From an uncultured Lachnospiraceae bacterium (GTDB lineage Bacteria; Bacillota; Clostridia; Lachnospirales; Lachnospiraceae), in the NCBI GenBank assembly GCA_910588125.1, contig CAJUPI010000007.1, positions 1 through 64,000 on the forward strand: a stretch of DNA of 64,000 nucleotides, in the 5' to 3' direction. The position numbers and the translations under genes are program-made. Shown piece after piece: positions 23,651 through 32,660 of the stretch. The notes under the pieces are model-generated. The model was not told the origin of the DNA and ran no database searches. It saw only the letters and a list, made by a program, of their open reading frames with translations. The stretch's first letter is position 1. Each line of letters starts with the position of its first letter.

Positions 23651-25126
23651 ATGGCTAGTACAGCAAACAAAAAAGAGCAAGCCACTCTGATTCACTCCGC
23701 TGTCGGTGTAGGTATCATGTTATTCTTCCGATTCCTGCCTCTCAGCCTCCCGGAGGTCACTCCGGTCGGTATGGAAATCCTGGGCGTATTCCTGGGTACT
23801 CTGTATCTGTGGACATTTGTAGACCCGATCTGGGGCAGTATTATGTCCATCGCCATGGTTGGTTTTTCTTCCTACAGTAACATGTCCGCAGTAATCAGTG
23901 AAGCCTTCGGCTCTCCCGTCGTCTGTCAGGTATTGTTTATGCAGATCATGTCCGGCGGTCTGGCCTACTATAAGATCACGGGCTATATGGGACGCTTCTT
24001 CCTTACCAGAAAGTTTACCAATGGTAAGCCCTGGCTGTTGATGGGCGTTATCTGTATGGGATGTTATTTTATCGCTGGTTTTGTCAATGCATTCACTCCT
24101 ATCTTCGTCATGTGGCCCGTTCTTTATGGAGTTTTTGACGAGGTTGGCTACAAAAAAGGCGATCCATTCCCAAGAGTCGCCATCACACTGGTTGTGATCG
24201 CTTCCCTGGTCGGATTCCCAATGGCTCCGTTTGCCCAAAATGGTCTGGCACTGCTCAGCAACTTTGAAAAGATCAGTGCTGAAATGCCTGGCGGACCGGT
24301 AATCGTCAACAGTGGCGGATACCTGCTGACTGCCATCATCCTTGGTATGGTCCTGATTACGGCTGTTGTTCTGTTTGCCAAATTTGTCCTGCGCCCGGAT
24401 GCATCCCGGCTGAAAGACTACGATGTGGAAAGCCTTAACCGCAATCCGCTTCCGCCCCTTTCTCTTGGCCAGAAGCTGTATATCCTTGGTTTTGTCCTGG
24501 TAATTCTGGGCATGATGATTCCTTCTCTGGTGCCTTCCCTGCCTTTTATGGGATACTTAAAGGGATGTGTCTATGGACTGGCTATGTTTATCGCTGCCTG
24601 CCTGGCCGCCATCCGCATCAAAGGCGAGCCGGTTCTCGATATCGCCAAGGTCTTGGAAAAAAACAGCTGGGGCGCATACTTTATCATCGTTGCCGCTATC
24701 CTGTTAGGCGGTGTACTTACCAATCAGGCAACCGGTATTTCCGGGTTCCTGCGGGTGATTCTTACCCCGATTTTCCAGGGTATGTCCCCGACCATATTTA
24801 TCGTTCTGTTGCTGCTTTTAGGTGCAATTCTTACCAACCTCTGCAACAGCCTGGTGATCGGAATGCTTTTGCAGCCCATCATTATCACCTATTGTACTCA
24901 GGCCGGCGCGGATCCCAGGCCCATCGTGACCTTGATGATCCAGTTTGTACTGCTGTCTGCCTGTGTAACCCCGGCCGCCTCTCCCTTTGCCGCGCTTCTG
25001 CACAGCAATAAGGAATGGGTTCCCACCAAATACGTATATTCCTACACTCTGCCGATGGTACTTATCGAACTCGTACTGATGTTAATCATCGGAATCCCGG
25101 TAGCTACCATTCTGTGCGGCGCCTGA
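23651..25126 (+). CDS. Anion-type transporter, module 1 (491 aa)
   Basis: This membrane protein has about 11-13 hydrophobic segments and resembles the ion-transporter superfamily (SLC13/DASS or CitM-like). Typical features are the repeated Asn-rich turns TNLCNSLVIGM near residue 397 and ASPFAALLHSN near 444. It is nearly the same length and sequence pattern as the protein at 57187-58662; both start SxxVGVxIMLxFRxLPLxLPEVTPVGMEI. Both are linked to an arylsulfate sulfotransferase, so an aryl sulfate or related anion is a plausible substrate (inference). GGGAAAGGGG lies before the ATG. Confidence 0.75.
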   Translation: MASTANKKEQATLIHSAVGVGIMLFFRFLPLSLPEVTPVGMEILGVFLGTLYLWTFVDPIWGSIMSIAMVGFSSYSNMSAVISEAFGSPVVCQVLFMQIMSGGLAYYKITGYMGRFFLTRKFTNGKPWLLMGVICMGCYFIAGFVNAFTPIFVMWPVLYGVFDEVGYKKGDPFPRVAITLVVIASLVGFPMAPFAQNGLALLSNFEKISAEMPGGPVIVNSGGYLLTAIILGMVLITAVVLFAKFVLRPDASRLKDYDVESLNRNPLPPLSLGQKLYILGFVLVILGMMIPSLVPSLPFMGYLKGCVYGLAMFIAACLAAIRIKGEPVLDIAKVLEKNSWGAYFIIVAAILLGGVLTNQATGISGFLRVILTPIFQGMSPTIFIVLLLLLGAILTNLCNSLVIGMLLQPIIITYCTQAGADPRPIVTLMIQFVLLSACVTPAASPFAALLHSNKEWVPTKYVYSYTLPMVLIELVLMLIIGIPVATILCGA

Positions 25127-25137
25127 TTCTAAAAAAT

Positions 25138-25174
25138 ATCCGGCAAAGTGCATTTTCACCGCACTTTGCCGGAT
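25138..25174. other. Strong stem-loop after transporter 1
   Basis: ATCCGGCAAAGTGC (25138-25151) pairs perfectly with GCACTTTGCCGGAT (25161-25174). No T run follows on the plus strand, but a run of A precedes it. It may stabilise or end the transporter message. Confidence 0.6.
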
Positions 25175-25252
25175 ACTTGACAGTATTACGATGAATAATA
25201 CTCTTTGCTTTCCGCAAATAAAAATAAATTTTTCACAAATCCCGAATTTTCT

Positions 25253-25293
25253 TAACATATTTTATAGAATATTTTGCCAAAAAACGTTATAAT
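25253..25293 (+). promoter_or_regulatory. Crp/Fnr-type operator and -10 of trxB
   Basis: TAACATATTTTA (25253-25264) differs in one base from the perfect palindrome TAACATATGTTA at 58730-58741. A consensus TATAAT lies at 25288-25293, ending 34.5 bases after the palindrome centre, so the site sits at -41.5 of a predicted start at 25300. Confidence 0.72.
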
Positions 25294-25328
25294 AACGGAA
25301 TAAGACAAAATGGAGGAGGTCGATTACA

Positions 25329-26249
25329 ATGGCACAATACGATCTGATTATCATCGGAGCCGGACCTGCCGGCATGACTGCCGCAATCTACGGAGCACGG
25401 GCAGACATGAATGTCCTGATGCTCGATAAGCTGGCGCCCGGCGGGCAGATCATCAACACAAATGAAATCCAGAACTATACTGGTGTTGGCACCATCAATG
25501 GCGCTGAACTCGCTTATCAGATGTTTGAACACACCCAGCAGTTTGACACCATCACCTTTGACTATGCCACGGTCAAGGAGGTTGTCGACAATGGAAAGGA
25601 AAAAGTGGTTCGCTGTGAGGAGGATGACAAGGAATTCACCGCCAGCTCTGTGATTCTTGCCACTGGCACCCGTCCCAGATGCCTGCATGTCACCGGAGAA
25701 GACAAGTTCCGCGGCAACGGCATTAGCTGGTGCGCTATCTGTGACGGGGCTCAGTATCGGGACAAAGATGTGGTTGTCATCGGCGGCGGCAACTCGGCAG
25801 TAGAGGAATCCATTTTCCTGGCCGGTATCGTTAAATCTCTGACCATCGTCACCATGTTTGATCTGACTGCCGATCCCATCGCCTGTGATAAATTGCGGGC
25901 TATGGACAAGGTAAGCATTTATCCCTACCAGGATATCCTGGAGTTTGTCGGGGATACCCGCCTGGAAGGAGTCCGTTTCCGCTCCACCAAGACCGGGGAG
26001 GAGAAAACTGTAAATTGCGACGGTGTATTTGAGTACATTGGACTGACTCCCACCACCGAGTGCTTTAAAGATTTAGGCGTATTGAATCAGATGGGTTATG
26101 TGGAAGTCAACGATCGTATGGTAACCAAGGTTCCGGGTATTTTCGGTGCCGGCGATTGTGTCACTAAAAATCTGCGCCAGGTGATCACTGCCTGTGCGGA
26201 TGGCGCTATTGCTGCTCAGGAAGCATCCCACTATGTCAAGAATCTTTAA
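25329..26249 (+). CDS. trxB: Thioredoxin reductase
   Basis: This 306-residue flavoenzyme reduces thioredoxin with NADPH. The FAD motif GAGPAG is at residues 10-15, the redox pair is C135-A-I-C138, and the NADPH motif VVIGGGNSAVEE follows near 155. The FAD end motif is GIFGAGDC near 268. The active site CAIC differs from the commoner CATC/CAVC. It is transcribed between transporter 1 and sulfotransferase 1, with its own operator-controlled promoter. GGAGGAGG lies before the ATG. Confidence 0.95.
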   Translation: MAQYDLIIIGAGPAGMTAAIYGARADMNVLMLDKLAPGGQIINTNEIQNYTGVGTINGAELAYQMFEHTQQFDTITFDYATVKEVVDNGKEKVVRCEEDDKEFTASSVILATGTRPRCLHVTGEDKFRGNGISWCAICDGAQYRDKDVVVIGGGNSAVEESIFLAGIVKSLTIVTMFDLTADPIACDKLRAMDKVSIYPYQDILEFVGDTRLEGVRFRSTKTGEEKTVNCDGVFEYIGLTPTTECFKDLGVLNQMGYVEVNDRMVTKVPGIFGAGDCVTKNLRQVITACADGAIAAQEASHYVKNL

Positions 26250-26301
26250 CTTAACATCGTTCCAAAATACTATCACCAAACAGAAATGATTATCAGGATT
26301 T

Positions 26302-26360
26302 GTCATGAGAGGCATTGTCTTTTATTCATTGCCCAGGTACATCAACATTTCTCTCATGAC
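26302..26360. other. Inverted repeat between trxB and trxA
   Basis: GTCATGAGAG (26302-26311) and CTCTCATGAC (26351-26360) are perfectly complementary with a 39-base loop. No T run follows. It could be an RNA stability element. Confidence 0.45.
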
Positions 26361-26390
26361 TAATCCATAATATATAAAAGGAGGTACAAC

Positions 26391-26702
26391 ATGTTAAAAG
26401 AAGTAAACAGTACAGAATTCAAGGAGCTGGCCGGCAAGGGCCTCGTACTCGCCGACTTCTTTTCCACCACCTGCGGCCCCTGCAAAATGTTGGGCTTTGT
26501 TTTGAAGGATGTGGAAAAGGAGTTTGGCGATGATCTCACCATTTTAAAGGTAGATTTCGATCAGAACAAAGAACTGACCGCCGAATATGGAGTAGCTGGC
26601 TATCCTACCCTGATTCTTTTAAAGGACGGCACAGAAGTAAAGCGTCTGCAAGGCCTGCAGCAAAAACCAGTTATTGTCAAAATGGTCAAGGAAAATATCT
26701 GA
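26391..26702 (+). CDS. trxA: Thioredoxin
   Basis: This 103-residue protein has the classic CGPC site (Cys28, Cys31) and the cis-Pro block GYPTLILLKDG near residue 72. It follows its reductase by 141 bases and precedes the sulfotransferase gene by 61 bases. The context suggests it keeps a partner of the sulfotransferase module reduced, which is an inference. AAAGGAGG lies before the ATG. Confidence 0.95.
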   Translation: MLKEVNSTEFKELAGKGLVLADFFSTTCGPCKMLGFVLKDVEKEFGDDLTILKVDFDQNKELTAEYGVAGYPTLILLKDGTEVKRLQGLQQKPVIVKMVKENI

Positions 26703-26763
26703 TGATCCCTTACAGTTGCACTGGTATTTGACAAATTATAATGTATAATGGAGGAAACAACCC

Positions 26764-28641
26764 ATGAGTGTTAAATATATCTATGAAAAACATCTGATCG
26801 ACCGCCAGGCGGAAGCTGAGGAAGCAATGTTAAAGGAATTCGAGGCTGGCAATTACACCATCCAGAATCCGTTAGTAAAATATAACCTGTATGAGGTCAG
26901 CCCTTTAAGCGCCGTGATCTGCTTCGAGACCAAGACCGAGACTCCGGTTACGGTTACCGTGCTGGGCAAGACCAAAGAGGCCAACATTGGCCACACCTTC
27001 CCCAAAGCAAAGAAGCATGTGCTTCCGGTTGTGGGACTGTACTCCAATTACGCCAATAAAGTAGAGATCCGCGCATACCGCGGTGAGTCCAGCGTAATTA
27101 CCATTGATGTGCCGGACGTATACGATGGCGAGAATCCGATCTACCATATGCATACTACCCCGGAGTATCTTCAGGACAACGTAATCATGGTATCTCCGGC
27201 CGGACTTCAGCTTTCCTCTGCCTTTGACTATGCAGGCGATGCCCGTTGGCATATGAATGTGGCCTGTGTATTTGATATCAAGCGCCTGAGAAATGGTAAC
27301 TTAATCATGGGTACTCATCGTCTTTTGAAGATGCCATACTATATGTCCGGACTTTATGAGATCAGCCCCTGCGGTAAGGTTTACAAAGAGTTCCGCCTGC
27401 CTGGTGGCTACCATCACGACGAGTTTGAAATGGAAGACGGCAATCTGCTGGTATTGACCGATGATCTAGAGAGCGAGACCGTAGAGGATATGTGCGTCCT
27501 GATCGATCGCAACACCGGTGAGATCTTAAAGACCTGGGATTACAAGAAATTCCTCAACCCCGAGACCGTGAGCCATTCCGGAAGCTGGTCTGAGGAAGAC
27601 TGGTTCCACAATAATGCTGTCTGGTATGACAAGCACACCAATTCGCTGACCTTCTCCGGCCGTCATATCGATTCCATGGTAAACATTGATTTTGACAGTG
27701 GAGAGCTGAACTGGATCATCGGTGATCCGGCTGGCTGGCCTCAGGATATGGTAGACAAATATTTCTTTAAGCCGGTTGGCAGCAACTTTGGCTGGCAGTA
27801 TGAACAGCATGCTAACGTAATCACCCCCAATGGCGATGTAATGTGTTTCGATAATCATCACTATGGCTGCAAGCAGGTAGATCGGGAAACCAAGAACCTG
27901 GCTGCCAAGGATAATTACTCCAGAGGTGTCCGTTATCGCATCAACACGGAAGATATGACGATCGAGCAGGTATGGGAATACGGAAAAGACCGCGGCGCTG
28001 AGTTCTTCTCGCCCTATATCTGTAACGTAGAGTATTACAACGAAGGCCATTATATGGTTCACTCCGGTGGTATTGCTTATGACAAGGACGGGAATCCCTC
28101 TGAGGCTCTGGGCGCATTTGTCAAAGATGTAGGCGGTACCTGCCGCAGTATCACCGTTGAAGTCTGTGATGGCAAAGTAATGCTGGATCTGGAAGTTCCC
28201 GGCAACTACTATCGCGCCGAAAAGCTGAAACTGTACAGCGACGGTATCAACCTGGAGCTGGGTAAGGGCCAGGTCCTGGGCAAGATGGGCCACACCAAGG
28301 AATTCGACACTGAGATTCCGATGGAGAATTCCGGTGAGATGCTTCCGGATAGCTGCAATGCCAGAATCGAGGAAGAGATCGACCGTTTCACCTTCTTCTC
28401 CCGCTTCGAAAAAGGCCAGATGGTCATGATGCTCTTAGAGCAGGGTGAGGAAGTTCACAGATATTACATCTCCACCACCGCTGTTGCTTACCTGGCCATG
28501 TGCTGCGGAACCTTCCTGGATTCTGATGAGCGCAACACCAGAACCAGCGTCAACAAAGCTGGATTAAAGGGCGTCTATGATGTGAGAGTCATCGTCGATG
28601 ACAAGAAATATGAGACTGGTGTGAAGATTACCTGCGAATAA
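26764..28641 (+). CDS. Arylsulfate sulfotransferase (ASST), module 1, cytoplasmic type
   Basis: ASST moves a sulfuryl group from one phenolic sulfate to another phenol without PAPS. At 625 aa it shows the ASST propeller: RLPGGYHHDEFEMEDGN (His217-218), DWFHNNAVWYD (His282), FSGRHIDSM (Arg300-His301) and QYEQHANV (His349). By family comparison these His/Arg residues are candidates for the active site, where a His carries the sulfate. No signal peptide is present, unlike periplasmic enterobacterial ASST, so it should act inside the cell. A TATAAT at 26742-26747 could give it its own promoter. A close homologue lies at 55250-57118. Confidence 0.88.
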   Translation: MSVKYIYEKHLIDRQAEAEEAMLKEFEAGNYTIQNPLVKYNLYEVSPLSAVICFETKTETPVTVTVLGKTKEANIGHTFPKAKKHVLPVVGLYSNYANKVEIRAYRGESSVITIDVPDVYDGENPIYHMHTTPEYLQDNVIMVSPAGLQLSSAFDYAGDARWHMNVACVFDIKRLRNGNLIMGTHRLLKMPYYMSGLYEISPCGKVYKEFRLPGGYHHDEFEMEDGNLLVLTDDLESETVEDMCVLIDRNTGEILKTWDYKKFLNPETVSHSGSWSEEDWFHNNAVWYDKHTNSLTFSGRHIDSMVNIDFDSGELNWIIGDPAGWPQDMVDKYFFKPVGSNFGWQYEQHANVITPNGDVMCFDNHHYGCKQVDRETKNLAAKDNYSRGVRYRINTEDMTIEQVWEYGKDRGAEFFSPYICNVEYYNEGHYMVHSGGIAYDKDGNPSEALGAFVKDVGGTCRSITVEVCDGKVMLDLEVPGNYYRAEKLKLYSDGINLELGKGQVLGKMGHTKEFDTEIPMENSGEMLPDSCNARIEEEIDRFTFFSRFEKGQMVMMLLEQGEEVHRYYISTTAVAYLAMCCGTFLDSDERNTRTSVNKAGLKGVYDVRVIVDDKKYETGVKITCE

Positions 28642-28670
28642 TCTATAAAAGCCTTCATGTGTTTGAGGGT

Positions 28671-28763
28671 GTTGCAAAATAAGTCACCCGTCATTTCTCT
28701 ATCCTGTGTTCGTGAACAGCCGGACACTGGATAAGAGAAATGACGGGTGATTTATTTTGCAAC
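28671..28763. repeat. Inverted-repeat element, family 2, compact copy
   Basis: Arms beginning GTTGCAAAATAAGTCACCCG (28671 on) and their reverse complement ending at 28763 pair over about 35 bases with few mismatches. The centre is TGTGTTCGTGAACAGCCGGA. It stands between the ends of sulfotransferase 1 and the convergent ketopantoate reductase-like gene. No coding capacity. Confidence 0.88.
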
Positions 28764-28780
28764 GCCTTCTTTCTCCATTC

Positions 28781-29764
28781 TTATTTCTTCTCTTCAGGCA
28801 AAGCCGGGGTATATTCCCTCTCCATCTTACAAATTCTTTCATACAGCCAGTCATTAACCGGCACCTGCAAGCCATGCCTGGCAGCCATTTTTTTCACCGT
28901 TCCCGAAAACATTTCCACCTCTGACAAGCGATGTGCGATGCCATCCTGCCGCATAGAAGGCATCCCCTCGGGCGACAAAGTTTTCAGAAGCTCAATATAT
29001 TCCTCCATATCCTTTTCAGTCAACTGCACGCCTTTAGCGTTTGCCAGGCATATCACCTCTCTCATAGCTCCGATCATAGTATCGTATGCCTCTCCTGCCG
29101 CCAGAGCGCCGCCGTAATTCGTCTCATAAGCCATACAAGTCTGATTGACTCCCACATTCAACATGAATTTCCCCCATAAGCGATATCGGATGTCCGCTTC
29201 CACCACATAAGGGATCCCTGCCCGGTCAAGAAAATCTTCCAAAGCCTGCAGACGCTCCTGCTGAGCAATCTCCTGCTCCTTTTCTGTCCCTCCTTCGCCG
29301 GAAGCATTCTCTTTTAGGATCCCGATCCGAAGCTCTCCAAACCGGGAATAATTAAGAACACCTCCAAACTTCACCGCATCCATTCCCTGCGCAATACAAC
29401 AAATCACCTTTTCTCTGCCAAACCGCTCTCCGATGATCTCCTCGCTGCTAATGCCATTTAATACTGAGATAATCGTGGTATCCGGCCCCACGCATGGCGC
29501 CATCACATCCAGTGCTGCCAAAAGCCCTGTCCCTTTCACCGCCACAATCACCAGATCCACTGGTTCCATCTCCTTATTCTCCCGGATGGCAAAATGTCTG
29601 GTATCCCCATTTACCACAAAACCCATCTGCTGATAGCGCCGGGTTCTCTCCTCATCCGCTACAAAGCAAACTACCTCTATTCCCAGTCTTTCAGCAATCC
29701 GCTCCCCATACATCATCCCCAAGGCTCCCATTCCCACAATCGCCGCCTGCGTCCATTGTCTCAT
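28781..29764 (-). CDS. Ketopantoate reductase family protein (PanE/ApbA)
   Basis: This 327-residue dehydrogenase has an N-terminal NADPH-binding Rossmann fold (AAIVGMGALGMMYGE, residues 8-22) and a C-terminal helical domain with the family's KFMLNVGVNQ block near residue 200, containing the catalytic Lys and Asn. The family reduces 2-dehydropantoate to pantoate for coenzyme A, but many paralogues act on other 2-oxo acids. The gene is single, with an unlinked neighbourhood, so the substrate is open. Confidence 0.85.
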   Translation of the reverse strand: MRQWTQAAIVGMGALGMMYGERIAERLGIEVVCFVADEERTRRYQQMGFVVNGDTRHFAIRENKEMEPVDLVIVAVKGTGLLAALDVMAPCVGPDTTIISVLNGISSEEIIGERFGREKVICCIAQGMDAVKFGGVLNYSRFGELRIGILKENASGEGGTEKEQEIAQQERLQALEDFLDRAGIPYVVEADIRYRLWGKFMLNVGVNQTCMAYETNYGGALAAGEAYDTMIGAMREVICLANAKGVQLTEKDMEEYIELLKTLSPEGMPSMRQDGIAHRLSEVEMFSGTVKKMAARHGLQVPVNDWLYERICKMEREYTPALPEEKK

Positions 29765-29815
29765 ACCGTTCTCTCTCCTTCTCTTCTGGTTTTCCCCGGC
29801 AAATCCGTAAATTTC

Positions 29816-30337
29816 TTATATCCGAACCGCCACATACCGTTCATGGGGCATATCTATCCCGCGATAATGCTTAACCCAGGTATCCACCTTAACCATGCCA
29901 TTTCTGACAGCCACTTTTTTAGAAGCAATATTAGTATCGCGAATTATTGAACAGACCTCCCTGGCATCCAATACCTCAAAAGCATAATCCTTACACGCTT
30001 TCGCCGCTTCCGTTGCATACCCCTTATGCCAGAAGGCCCGCTGAAAAAGATAGCCGATTTCCAGCATCTCCCTCTCCTTCCATGGCTGCATAGTCAGGCC
30101 GCACTGTCCTATCATCTCTCCTGTTTCTTTTAATACCACAGCCCATAATCCAAAGCCCCATCTCTGATAGCGGGAGAGCTGCCGGCCAAGCCATTCCTTT
30201 ACTTCTTCATCGCCAAATGCGCCCTCATATGCATACATCGCTTTTTCGTCCTGCAGAATTTTGCAGAGGGCGGCAAAATCTGATGGCATCATCTCTCGCA
30301 GATAGAGCCGTTCTGTCTCACATATCCTTTTTTCCAT
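29816..30337 (-). CDS. GNAT N-acetyltransferase (RimJ/RimL type)
   Basis: This 173-residue acetyltransferase starts ETERLYLREMMPSDFAALC and carries the acetyl-CoA region IGQCGLTMQPW..LEIGYLF followed by WHKGYATEAAKACKDYAFE. These are typical of the RimJ/RimL branch. The acceptor cannot be named. Its ATG shares a base with the stop codon of the upstream TfoX-like gene, so the pair is coupled. Confidence 0.88.
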   Translation of the reverse strand: MEKRICETERLYLREMMPSDFAALCKILQDEKAMYAYEGAFGDEEVKEWLGRQLSRYQRWGFGLWAVVLKETGEMIGQCGLTMQPWKEREMLEIGYLFQRAFWHKGYATEAAKACKDYAFEVLDAREVCSIIRDTNIASKKVAVRNGMVKVDTWVKHYRGIDMPHERYVAVRI

Positions 30338-30591
30338 TATTTCTTTAAAAAATCACTGAACTCTTTCAGCTCTTTTTTCCTCCTCTCCGGAATGCTGTTG
30401 AATTCTATATTGCAGATCGCTCCTTCCAGGGCATATAAATGTACCAGGCAGACATTCGGATACCGTTTTTTTAATTTCAGGAAAGCCGTTTCTGCGCCCG
30501 AACGGGTCAATTCTTCTGCCGAGCCTATCCCCACAGCATCCAGCTTCTTTGCCATTTCCTTACCTATATTCATCATAGATGTCAACTCCAT
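30337..30591 (-). CDS. TfoX C-terminal domain protein
   Basis: This 84-residue protein consists only of the helix-hairpin-helix-like TfoX C-terminal domain: MNIGKEMAKKLDAVGIGSAEEL at residues 7-28, then YPNVCLVHLYALEGAI. Full TfoX/Sxy regulators have an extra N-terminal domain that is absent here. Such stand-alone domains are common in Firmicutes, and their role is not established. It is translationally coupled to the downstream acetyltransferase. Confidence 0.85.
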   Translation of the reverse strand: MELTSMMNIGKEMAKKLDAVGIGSAEELTRSGAETAFLKLKKRYPNVCLVHLYALEGAICNIEFNSIPERRKKELKEFSDFLKK

Positions 30592-30671
30592 TATCGCTTT
30601 TCCTTTCCTTTTTTCTCATTGGCGCATCCCGTTAAAATCATGATGCCAGGCAAAAGCATATATAAAAATTT

Positions 30672-30935
30672 TCAATCCTCATTTTTATATAAAGTATAAT
30701 AGTCCGAATCCAGGTTTTCCATCATCTGGCCAAACCATCTCTTGACATCGTCAAGCGCCCGGTTATAAATAACCGGCGCCATTTTCTCCTCGAATAGCTC
30801 CAATAACTGAAGCTGTTCAATCATCCCGATCTCCTCTCCCCGCACATCCAGATAAAAGGCTGTTATTTCATCCTTCAGCTTTTCCTTCTGTTTATCAGAC
30901 AGCTTAATTTGAGATATATTTCTTCCTTTTTTCAT
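30672..30935 (-). CDS. DUF2164-family protein
   Basis: This 87-residue soluble protein has IKLSDKQKEKLKDEITAFYL and the ending ALDDVKRWF..MENLDSDYYTLY, which fit DUF2164. Its function is unknown. A GGGAGAAAATTTT stretch precedes the ATG. Confidence 0.8.
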   Translation of the reverse strand: MKKGRNISQIKLSDKQKEKLKDEITAFYLDVRGEEIGMIEQLQLLELFEEKMAPVIYNRALDDVKRWFGQMMENLDSDYYTLYKNED

Positions 30936-30980
30936 AAAATTTTCTCCCTTTAGCGGAATTGAGACATCTTGCTTCTATTG

Positions 30981-31454
30981 TCAATGAATATTATTTCTTC
31001 TCTTTCCTGTCATATCTGTCACAGTCATTTTCAGGACCGTAGTAACTTTTATCATATCCGTATTGAACGGAAAGTCCTCTGCATGGTATTGCCTCATCAG
31101 AATTTTCAATGCCTCATATTTATCCTCGTCTTTTACTGTCTCTATCGTTCCATGACCAATCACGCTTGCATATCCCATCGTACAGCTCATCCGCTCCTCA
31201 TAAAGGATAAAATTGTGATCACAATCCATCTCGAAGGTTGCCCGGTTATCCCTGGCAATCAAATCCAGCTTTTTCCCCTCCATGGCAGCATGGAAATAAA
31301 AGAAAACCTGCTCTCCCTGTACATCCAACCCAAAATTAAGAGGAACAATATAGGGGAAATCTTCGTCGTTTAAAGCGATTCTGCAAACATCACATTTCTT
31401 GATGATCTCAATAATCTCATTAAAATCTGTAATTTCTCTGTCTTTTCTTCTCAT
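30981..31454 (-). CDS. Pyridoxamine 5'-phosphate oxidase-like flavin-binding protein
   Basis: This 157-residue split-barrel protein has CRIALNDEDFPYIVPLNFG near residue 25 and FYFHAAMEGKKLDLI near 53, followed by CTMGYASVIGHGTIE. The arrangement matches the FMN-binding NimA/PNPOx-like family found in anaerobes. True PNPOx activity is unlikely at this size; members bind flavin or haem and some reduce nitroimidazoles. Confidence 0.85.
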   Translation of the reverse strand: MRRKDREITDFNEIIEIIKKCDVCRIALNDEDFPYIVPLNFGLDVQGEQVFFYFHAAMEGKKLDLIARDNRATFEMDCDHNFILYEERMSCTMGYASVIGHGTIETVKDEDKYEALKILMRQYHAEDFPFNTDMIKVTTVLKMTVTDMTGKRRNNIH

Positions 31455-31510
31455 ATTCTTGTCTCCTTATTCGTTTATCCTCATTTTCTTCACTGCCGTT
31501 TGCCTTATCG

Positions 31511-32488
31511 CTACCTGGATTCGCTTCCGAAAAAATTTTCATAGAGGGCAATCTCATAACCGTCCTCCTCATCATTGATAAAATATTCTCCTCCCACAAT
31601 AGCAATACGGAAAGCATCCGCATATCCGTCCTCATCCATCATGCTGACGTTTATGACAGCATTGAGGGAATGATCTGTATAGGAAATCATTTTCTCTGTC
31701 ATTTGCCGTAATTTTCTTTCCGTGTCCTCGCGCTGCCGCTCTCTTTTCTGTTTCTCACTGCTTTCATAATCCACATAGAGATACAGATTCAACCTATATG
31801 GGAACTTTTTAAAAACATCCTGATATTGTATTTGCGTAAAATCTATGTTGTCCGCCAGAGAATATTGTTGTATATTATCATACATAACCGAAGATTCCGG
31901 TACATCCCGCGAGACCGAAATCGAATATTCCCGCAAATCAAGCGTGCTGTCAGCTTCCCGAAAACCAGATATTCCCGCAACTGTTTCATTCCAGAATTTT
32001 TCTTTATAAAATTCCTCCATCAATTCAGAAAAATATTCCTCCATGGCGTTCTCAATACTTTTTTCATTAAATTCCCAACGGCAGTTATCAAACACAAATG
32101 TGCTGCTTTTCCCTTCCACATTTCTATAAGAAAGCGTCCATTCCTTGTATTGCTGAATAATATTTACACCATCACATTCGTCAAAATAACGGCGCTCTTT
32201 CTTTACCCCTTCGGAAAGCACAGCGTCCTTTCCAAAGCAATCCCGCAACATTTGTCTCCCCGCTTCCGTCACATCTTCCTCATAGCAAATCGTCTCGCTT
32301 CCCGGCGGCAATGCCAAAAGCAATGCCCCGGGGAACCAGGAAAACGGGAAGAACTGAGGATTTGTCAAAAAATATCCCGTAAGAAAGATTACCGCGATCA
32401 CTATCCGTTCCCTTTTTTCTATTTTCTTCAAAAGTAAGAATAACAGGACACAAAAAGCCAGTATTAAGATACATAAAAAAACAACCAT
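31511..32488 (-). CDS. Membrane-anchored protein of unknown function
   Basis: This 325-residue protein is not recognised. The N-terminus has two hydrophobic segments (residues 2-20 and 28-60). The rest is polar and rich in Glu, Lys and Tyr, ending in a block with repeated acidic residues (NDEEDGYEIALYE). It has no catalytic motif I can see. It probably hangs from the membrane with a soluble domain. It begins upstream of, and unlinked to, the PNPOx-like gene. Confidence 0.6.
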   Translation of the reverse strand: MVVFLCILILAFCVLLFLLLKKIEKRERIVIAVIFLTGYFLTNPQFFPFSWFPGALLLALPPGSETICYEEDVTEAGRQMLRDCFGKDAVLSEGVKKERRYFDECDGVNIIQQYKEWTLSYRNVEGKSSTFVFDNCRWEFNEKSIENAMEEYFSELMEEFYKEKFWNETVAGISGFREADSTLDLREYSISVSRDVPESSVMYDNIQQYSLADNIDFTQIQYQDVFKKFPYRLNLYLYVDYESSEKQKRERQREDTERKLRQMTEKMISYTDHSLNAVINVSMMDEDGYADAFRIAIVGGEYFINDEEDGYEIALYENFFGSESR

Positions 32489-32610
32489 CCATCATATCCT
32501 TTCTTTATAAAGCTTCAATATCAGAAAACATATACGATAATTTTTATTTTACCTGAAACTGCTCATAAAAGAAAGACATATTATGAAAAAATGAAATATC
32601 ATTTCATTGG

Positions 32611-32658
32611 TTTTCTCGGAAGGTACGCCATGGAACAAGGAGCGAGACTTAATGACAT
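32611..32658. repeat. Dispersed repeat family 1, short copy D
   Basis: TTTTCTCGGAAGGTACGCCA, then GGAACAAGGAGCGAG and ACTTAATGACA. The first part matches the left arm of copy B (TTTTCTCAAAAGGTACGCCA) and the last matches its right end (ACTTAATGACA), with almost the whole middle deleted. It directly abuts a family 2 element. Confidence 0.7.
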
Positions 32659-32660
32659 TG

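Noticed and set aside
26714..26747. A fourth Crp/Fnr-type site before sulfotransferase gene 1
   Set aside because: TATAAT hexamers are present (26735, 26742), but no TAACATATGTTA-like palindrome lies 34.5 bases upstream of either.
28663..28770. Insertion sequence after sulfotransferase 1
   Set aside because: Only 93 bases with inverted repeats and no transposase; classed as a short non-autonomous repeat.
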